Shown in pieces: positions 7,260-11,128 of a stretch of 11,128 nt of DNA (the stretch's first letter is position 1; each line of letters starts with the position of its first letter). The notes under the pieces are model-generated. The model had not been told where the DNA came from. It made no database searches and was given only the letters and a program-made list of their open reading frames with translations. Position numbers and translations under genes: made by a program. Source of the DNA: JAJPXC01 sp964562375 (GTDB lineage: Bacteria; Bacteroidota; Bacteroidia; Bacteroidales; Muribaculaceae); NCBI GenBank assembly GCA_964562375.1, contig CAZLSW010000091.1, positions 1 through 11,128 on the forward strand, given 5' to 3'.

Positions 7260-8147
7260 TTACTTAACCTTTGATAAATCAATCTTCCCCACTACTTTTA
7301 CTCCAGGTATTGAAGGCAATTTCTGTTCAGGAAGACTCATAGCGTAATTATACAAGGCCGGGATTTCGGCATAATGATCATTCACAGCATCGACAAACTC
7401 TGCAAATCTCCCCAACATCATTATTTGGTAGTGAGTGGGGCGAGCCGTCACGCGGTTCAATGTCTCTTGTTCATACTGATTATCAATGCCCCCGCGGTGG
7501 TTTTTGCAGCGGATTCGATACAAATCGGTAAATAGGTTTCGGGTTGTGATAAAAGCCTCGTAATCAACATTTGTCATTTTGGCTCCGTAACCAATAAGAT
7601 ATAAGATAGCACTGTATTTGTCGATTGCCGGGAGGTTGCTTAGTGGACGTTGGGAGTTCTCCACCATCTTGGTCGGATAGTACAATAACTTGCACAAAGG
7701 ATATAGGCTGTTTTTGGGGGTGCGGTCGTAGTTTCTGCCATCGGTGTATGTGTGATAAGGCAAAAGCCGTGGAAGGATGTCATTCAACTTGGAATCTGAT
7801 CCCAGTCGATTGATGATACATTCGTATTGCTGATAAAGCGCCAAGCAGAATTCTTCGAGATTCCCGCGGCGTCTCCAATGCTCCATCTTCACATAATCCT
7901 TTATAAGCTGGGGTGCTATGCTGGGTATACAGAAGTTATTATAGAAGGATGCCGCTTCTTCATTGGCCAGACGTTCTATGCAGTATTCATAGATGGCTTC
8001 AATTTGCTGGTGGTCAGTGCCAACGTTACTCTGAGATGAGAACCGTCGGCTTAGAGGTTCGCTAAAGTCCTCTCGAGCTGTAGGATCTTTCAGCAACGAG
8101 TCAATCAGACGCAACAATGCGGTGAGCTGTTCTTTTCTATTGGCCAT
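7260..8147 (-). CDS. HEPN-like helical protein, candidate retron effector
   Basis: A 295-residue protein whose start overlaps the RT stop by 11 bases, so it is translated from the same message. The pattern hints at a HEPN-type helical bundle. An amphipathic helix GNLEEFCLALYQQYECI (about 95-111) resembles the conserved first HEPN helix. Much later, a helix LFTDLYRIRCKNHRGG (205-220) holds R211-x5-H217, which fits the R-x(4-6)-H signature of HEPN ribonucleases. HEPN RNases are common toxins in abortive-infection systems, so cutting cellular RNA on infection would be a reasonable role. This is an inference from one motif and helix pattern, not a firm family match. No signal peptide or transmembrane segment is seen. 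It is followed closely by a zinc-ribbon gene that could restrain or assist it. Confidence 0.6.
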   Translation of the reverse strand: MANRKEQLTALLRLIDSLLKDPTAREDFSEPLSRRFSSQSNVGTDHQQIEAIYEYCIERLANEEAASFYNNFCIPSIAPQLIKDYVKMEHWRRRGNLEEFCLALYQQYECIINRLGSDSKLNDILPRLLPYHTYTDGRNYDRTPKNSLYPLCKLLYYPTKMVENSQRPLSNLPAIDKYSAILYLIGYGAKMTNVDYEAFITTRNLFTDLYRIRCKNHRGGIDNQYEQETLNRVTARPTHYQIMMLGRFAEFVDAVNDHYAEIPALYNYAMSLPEQKLPSIPGVKVVGKIDLSKVK

Positions 8148-9552
8148 ATCCGGTTAGTGTATTAAGGTCAAAGCCACTTTCATAAAAGCGGTTAAGAAGT
8201 TGGTAGTGGGGGGCATCCGTTGTATTTTCCGCTAAGGGACGATGCAACATATAAAATTTTCTGTTGCCTTGTATACAATAGGAGATGCGTAGGAGTCCTC
8301 TATCGAACTCATTGATATGGGAGCTAAGTTTAATCCATTGTATTTTATCACCACGTTTGAAAAAGGCTTTGAATCCTTGAGGCTCGGGTGAAACTTCAAT
8401 GACGCTTTGATGAAGTGCTTCAAATTCAGGAATTGTGAATGTTTCCAAGAAGTTTAACGGATTCTCACCAATGGTGTTGATTTTTTTCGACTGCTCTGCT
8501 AAAAATTTTTGAAACTGTGCATTCAAGCGTTGATACACGTTGTCTTGTTCGCCTCTCACCATTTTGAGGTATAATAACTTGCCGCTTAACACATTCTGCA
8601 AGTCGGGCTGTCCTTTCTTCACATGGCCTTTTTCGGCTTTGTAACGAGGATAGAAACGAGTATATGCCACACTGTAGCCATAACGTTCCCAGATATAAAG
8701 AAGCTGACGCATCTCTCGAGTGTATCTACGCGTGACATTTAGCTTCTTGTTCACTATCAAGCCTGTAACTTCCTGTCGTTGGCCACGCGTTTGCAGTCTT
8801 GTCTTTTTCTCGTTGACGGTGAATCCTTGGTCCTTTATTATCCGTCTCAACTCTTGCATAAACTCACCTTCCTTAGCGTAAACATGGTGCATGCTGCTGA
8901 ATGTGATGTCATCGGCATAACGGGTGTATTGTAATCCAAAACGACGTGCCAAGCCCTCAAGCCTGCGATCGAGTGTATCGCAAATGGCGTTGGTGAGCAA
9001 GGGTGAGGTTGGTGCGCCCTGGGGCAATTCATATTTAGGTTGTCCACCGTCCGTAACAGTCTTCATACAACAAATTCCAGCCACAACATTGGCTATTTCA
9101 ACAGGGAAATTGAATGGCGAAAGTTGTATCCTTTTCCAGATGCGGGCCTGTGAGATGGAGGGAAAGAAGTCTTGAAGATCAAGGTTCAAAACATAGTTTT
9201 TGCCGATATGAGCGTTACCGTTAGTCGTAACACTTCTACCAACCGCAAAACCCATAGCATAAGAAGATGGGACGTAAATTGCTGTAAGAAGCAGGTTAAG
9301 CCACGACTGGATATTCTTCAAGCCTTTATTGGGTATGCTAATGCAACGGAACCCGCCCATTTTTTTGGGAATCTTACACCTGCAGTATCTATTTTTGTAT
9401 CTGTTAGGATTGCAGTAATAATTCAACTGACGCATAGCGATTGGATAGGCTTTGTTGCCTATCTCCGAGGACTTGATGTCGTTTAACAGTGACAGCAAAT
9501 CCTCTTTCGTGCGCATCGCCAGCGCTCTCTGTTGTATTATTAGTCGATCCAT
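8137..9552 (-). CDS. Retron-type reverse transcriptase with long C-terminal extension
   Basis: The RT makes a branched or free msDNA from the adjacent msr-msd RNA. The 471-residue protein shows the palm and finger motifs: IPKKMGGFR (61-69), NLDLQDFFPSI (123-133, catalytic D125), LPQGAPTSP (176-184) and YADD (212-215). Two retron hallmarks are present: NGNAH (111-115), a variant of the NAxxH motif, and VTG (262-264). A typical retron RT is about 300-330 residues. Here residues about 335-471 form an additional domain that I do not recognise, rich in aromatic and charged residues. The ATG at 9552 is 9 bases after the a2 repeat, with no clear ribosome site. Met13 (start at 9516), preceded by AGAGAG, is an alternative start. 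The stop overlaps the HEPN-like gene by 11 bases. Confidence 0.93.
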   Translation of the reverse strand: MDRLIIQQRALAMRTKEDLLSLLNDIKSSEIGNKAYPIAMRQLNYYCNPNRYKNRYCRCKIPKKMGGFRCISIPNKGLKNIQSWLNLLLTAIYVPSSYAMGFAVGRSVTTNGNAHIGKNYVLNLDLQDFFPSISQARIWKRIQLSPFNFPVEIANVVAGICCMKTVTDGGQPKYELPQGAPTSPLLTNAICDTLDRRLEGLARRFGLQYTRYADDITFSSMHHVYAKEGEFMQELRRIIKDQGFTVNEKKTRLQTRGQRQEVTGLIVNKKLNVTRRYTREMRQLLYIWERYGYSVAYTRFYPRYKAEKGHVKKGQPDLQNVLSGKLLYLKMVRGEQDNVYQRLNAQFQKFLAEQSKKINTIGENPLNFLETFTIPEFEALHQSVIEVSPEPQGFKAFFKRGDKIQWIKLSSHINEFDRGLLRISYCIQGNRKFYMLHRPLAENTTDAPHYQLLNRFYESGFDLNTLTGYGQ

Positions 9553-9561
9553 ATCATATCA

Positions 9562-9582
9562 AGTCGTTGGAACCCCAAGGGA
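9562..9582. repeat. Retron a2 repeat (pairs with a1)
   Basis: This is one arm of the 21-nt inverted repeat that closes the retron RNA. Against the arm at 9752-9772, 18 of 21 positions are complementary: 5 bases (AGTCG/CGACT), a 3x3 internal mismatch, then 13 perfect pairs including GAACCCCAAGGGA. Confidence 0.92.
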
Positions 9583-9751
9583 GCCTTTCTTCGTATATGC
9601 CCTCCCTATTACAAGTCTACTCATCCCACGGTATAGGGACTGAGTAACGCATATCCAGGGAAAGAGTAACTAGCAAATAACAATACTGACATTGTTTATC
9701 CGGCCGAAACCGGACATCTGTCAAATACGACAGACGATTTTCAAATGCCTT

Positions 9752-9772
9752 TCCCTTGGGGTTCTTTCGACT
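9752..9772. repeat. Retron a1 repeat (pairs with a2)
   Basis: The 5' arm of the a1/a2 duplex in the minus-strand transcript. It begins 16 bases after the WG-repeat gene stop. In characterised retrons the a1/a2 stem is required for msDNA priming from the guanosine next to a1. Confidence 0.92.
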
Positions 9773-9788
9773 ATGTTTCATTTTTCAG

Positions 9789-10637
9789 TCAGTCGATGTT
9801 CCAATAGGCTTCGGGGTCGCCATCGAAGGCGTCGTCGATCACGTCGTCGCTGTAGCCCTCGACATCCTGAGCGTAGGAGCCGGCGTATTCCCCATAGTGA
9901 GAGCCATATGGCTCGTCCCAAAGGCCTTCAACCTCGTCGCCTGAAATCTGAGGATGGGTATTGGGGCCTTTGCCTATTATCTGCTCCGCAACAAAATCAA
10001 ACTTCTCCTGGCCGCGCTCGCTTTCAACAATCGCTGTGGGCCAGTCCTTCTGATAGAAGTTCCAGATGTTGGAATATACGCAAGGCAAAACCTCCTTGCC
10101 CTTGTCGTTAATGATGCCGTATTTGTTGTCGGCAGTCTTTACCTTGGCATGATTGCGGGTGAATCCCCATATATAGGCGTATTTGCCGAATAGGACAATT
10201 TCATTGCCGTCCAGATCAATTACGCCATGTCCCTTTTGGGGATGCTCCACCACGTATACCTGGCTTGATTTATACGGTGGAACAATTCCCTTGTACTCCT
10301 TTGGAATAAGGAACCGGCCTCTTGTGTCGATCAACCCATAGCGGGCGTTGCAATAAATGCGTGGCTCCCCGTTAGTTTGTTCGTAGTTGCGATACATGTA
10401 TTGACCTATGCGAATCAAATCTTTCGAAGAGCGAGCGGTGTCCAGGATCACATCATATTGGGCAGTAGCCACAATCTTGCCATCCCGGGTCATTAACCCA
10501 TACTTGCCGTTCTGGGTATACGGAATCAAATATCGATGGTCGTTGGCCAACTGATACTGACTCTCGGGAACGCATATCATTCGTTCCGAGAGCAGCCCCT
10601 TGGCTGTAGTCATTGAAATCTTGATTTCTTGGGCCAT
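9789..10637 (-). CDS. WG-repeat protein with acidic C-terminal tail
   Basis: A 282-residue protein with four WG-type beta repeats (here mostly YG): GKYGLMTRDGKIV (44-56), ARYGLIDTRGRFLIP (98-112), GHGVIDLDGNEIV (136-148) and NKYGIINDKGKEVLP (171-185). Each is followed by a YxxI-like strand. WG repeats are thought to form beta-propeller or beta-sheet-like binding surfaces; the ligand is unknown. From about residue 225 there is an acidic tail ending in FDGDPEAYWNID, a form I associate with other small Bacteroidales proteins next to WYL regulators (memory only). I chose the ATG at 10637 because a perfect promoter -7 box lies 22-29 bases upstream and the product then begins at the repeat domain. 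An upstream in-frame ATG at 10802 would run back into the WYL gene and give an Arg-rich non-conserved-looking leader. It has no signal peptide. Confidence 0.85.
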   Translation of the reverse strand: MAQEIKISMTTAKGLLSERMICVPESQYQLANDHRYLIPYTQNGKYGLMTRDGKIVATAQYDVILDTARSSKDLIRIGQYMYRNYEQTNGEPRIYCNARYGLIDTRGRFLIPKEYKGIVPPYKSSQVYVVEHPQKGHGVIDLDGNEIVLFGKYAYIWGFTRNHAKVKTADNKYGIINDKGKEVLPCVYSNIWNFYQKDWPTAIVESERGQEKFDFVAEQIIGKGPNTHPQISGDEVEGLWDEPYGSHYGEYAGSYAQDVEGYSDDVIDDAFDGDPEAYWNID

Positions 10638-10658
10638 ATCGTTTTCTGAATTTCGACG

Positions 10659-10666
10659 CAAAGTTA
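10659..10666 (-). promoter_or_regulatory. Predicted -7 promoter box of the WG gene (and possibly the retron)
   Basis: The minus strand reads TAACTTTG, a perfect TAnnTTTG match, overlapping the TAA stop of the WYL gene. The start of transcription would be near 10652, about 15 bases before the WG ATG. I find no comparable box between the WG gene and the retron RNA, so this promoter may also feed the retron. Confidence 0.6.
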
Positions 10667-11128
10667 ATGTGAGGGCGCGAACGGAACGTTCGTGATTTCG
10701 GAATATTTTGCGGCCATCGACTGGATGCGGGCGGAAATCTCCTGTTGGAGTTGCCCAGGGGTTAGCACCACGAGTTCGGGACCAAAGGAACAAAGCTCGC
10801 ACACCAGTTCATAATTGGGTCGCACAGTGATTGTGAAGAACGCTCCACCCTTCAGCATCGGGTATCGTTCCCTGAATTTTGTATCATCGTGAGCGTGATG
10901 ACGTTGGGATTCGTGAATGGGCTTTGTCAGCACATAATCTTTTGACCGGTCACTTACCCAAAACAGCACCTCTTGCTCTGGAACATCCTCATAAAAGGTT
11001 ACTCCAACTATCTCCTGATAGCGCTCGGCAATGTCGCCGTCATATTTTACAAAAGGAACGCCCGGGGTGTACTCAATATACCCCAGTTCGGGATAAAAAA
11101 GTGGCATAATTATTTGATAATGTGGGGA
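10664..11128 (-). CDS. WYL-domain transcriptional regulator (C-terminal part only)
   Basis: The frame is open for 154 codons from the right window edge to a TAA, so the DNA-binding domain and most of the WYL domain lie outside. The visible part is the end of the WYL region and the WCX C-terminal extension, with I-V-G-V-T before the first WCX strand, then YVLTKPIHESQ, a run of strands around FFTITVRPNYEL, and the final VLTPGQLQQEI helix, all characteristic of the family. An internal Met at the codon beginning 11107 is not a convincing start because the frame continues upstream. WYL regulators bind nucleic-acid-like or nucleotide ligands and control defence operons in many bacteria. Its position directly upstream of the WG gene and retron makes it a candidate regulator of both. 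Confidence 0.87.
   Translation of the reverse strand, partial: SPHYQIIMPLFYPELGYIEYTPGVPFVKYDGDIAERYQEIVGVTFYEDVPEQEVLFWVSDRSKDYVLTKPIHESQRHHAHDDTKFRERYPMLKGGAFFTITVRPNYELVCELCSFGPELVVLTPGQLQQEISARIQSMAAKYSEITNVPFAPSH

Larger units (their letters stand above)
9562..9772 (-). ncRNA. Retron msr-msd RNA
   Basis: The template/primer RNA of the retron lies just before the RT gene. In transcript order, it starts with repeat a1 (9772-9752). Next come three msr hairpins: an 8-bp stem CGTCTGTC/GACAGATG (9736-9715, one G-U pair), a 5-bp TCCGG/CCGGA stem (9714-9699) and a 6-bp AACAAT/ATTGTT stem (9696-9679). A long msd hairpin (about 9665-9585) follows, built from CTTTC/GAAAG, ATATGC/GCATAT, TACTCA/TGAGTA and TCCC/GGGA, with loop TATACCGT (9635-9628). 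An alternative inner pairing TCCCTAT/ATAGGGA is also possible. Repeat a2 (9582-9562) ends 9 bases before the RT start. A G in AAGGC just after a1 (9749 or 9748) is the candidate branching guanosine. The exact 5' and msd ends cannot be read from sequence. Confidence 0.9.

Noticed and set aside
9692..10111. 139-codon plus-strand frame over the retron RNA and WG gene end
   Set aside because: It is Arg/Ser/Pro-rich, overlaps the structured retron RNA and the real WG gene, and has no promoter or recognisable motif.
10638..10802. N-terminal extension of the WG protein to an ATG at 10802
   Set aside because: The extra 55 residues overlap the WYL coding region in another frame and look non-native. 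A perfect promoter box lies between that ATG and the internal ATG at 10637, so the shorter start is preferred.
1..11128. CRISPR array, tRNA, rRNA or intact insertion sequence
   Set aside because: No regularly spaced direct repeats, no cloverleaf-like sequence and no transposase gene were seen on either strand.

Overview
The window looks like chromosomal accessory DNA of a Bacteroidales gut-type bacterium. Three separate genes or operons carry a perfect Bacteroidetes -7 promoter box (TAnnTTTG), the broken conjugation gene is of the MobC/TraG kind found in Bacteroides conjugative transposons, and the right end has a WYL regulator plus WG-repeat protein pair of a Bacteroidales style. Genus cannot be read from the sequence with confidence.

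Left part (1-3671, minus strand): a type I restriction-modification operon, hsdM - DUF1016/YhcG-type PD-(D/E)xK nuclease - hsdS. Neighbouring genes overlap by 1 and 8 bases. hsdS runs off the left edge, and hsdR, if present, lies outside the window. The nuclease gene contains two adjacent DNA palindromes that encode a repeated Q-T-x-S peptide motif.

Middle (3672-5242): a gene-poor stretch with strong inverted repeats, followed by the 3' part of a mobC/traG coupling-protein gene that has lost its Walker A half. This is the scar of a conjugative element and marks an island boundary. A retropepsin-like aspartic protease gene with its own promoter follows on the plus strand (5243-5683).

Right-centre (5687-9772, minus strand): the most interesting part, a complete retron. 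The 236-base gap in front of a retron-type reverse transcriptase holds an msr-msd RNA with near-perfect 21-nt a1/a2 repeats, three short msr hairpins and a long msd hairpin. The RT keeps YADD and VTG motifs and has an extra C-terminal domain of about 140 residues that I do not recognise. It is followed, almost without gaps, by four genes: a HEPN-like helical protein, a 4xCxxC zinc-ribbon protein, a second helical protein, and a second zinc-ribbon protein paralogous to the first. The layout (helical + Zn-ribbon) x2 suggests a multi-gene effector/antitoxin module that I cannot match to a retron type I know well.

Far right (9789-11128, minus strand): a WG-repeat protein and, upstream of it, the C-terminal part of a WYL-domain transcription factor cut by the window edge. 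The WG gene has its own promoter box lying on the WYL stop codon. It ends only 16 bases before the retron RNA, and I see no separate promoter in between. A plausible reading is that the retron is transcribed from the WG promoter or read through from it, under WYL control. Together with the R-M system this is a defence island beside a decayed conjugative element.
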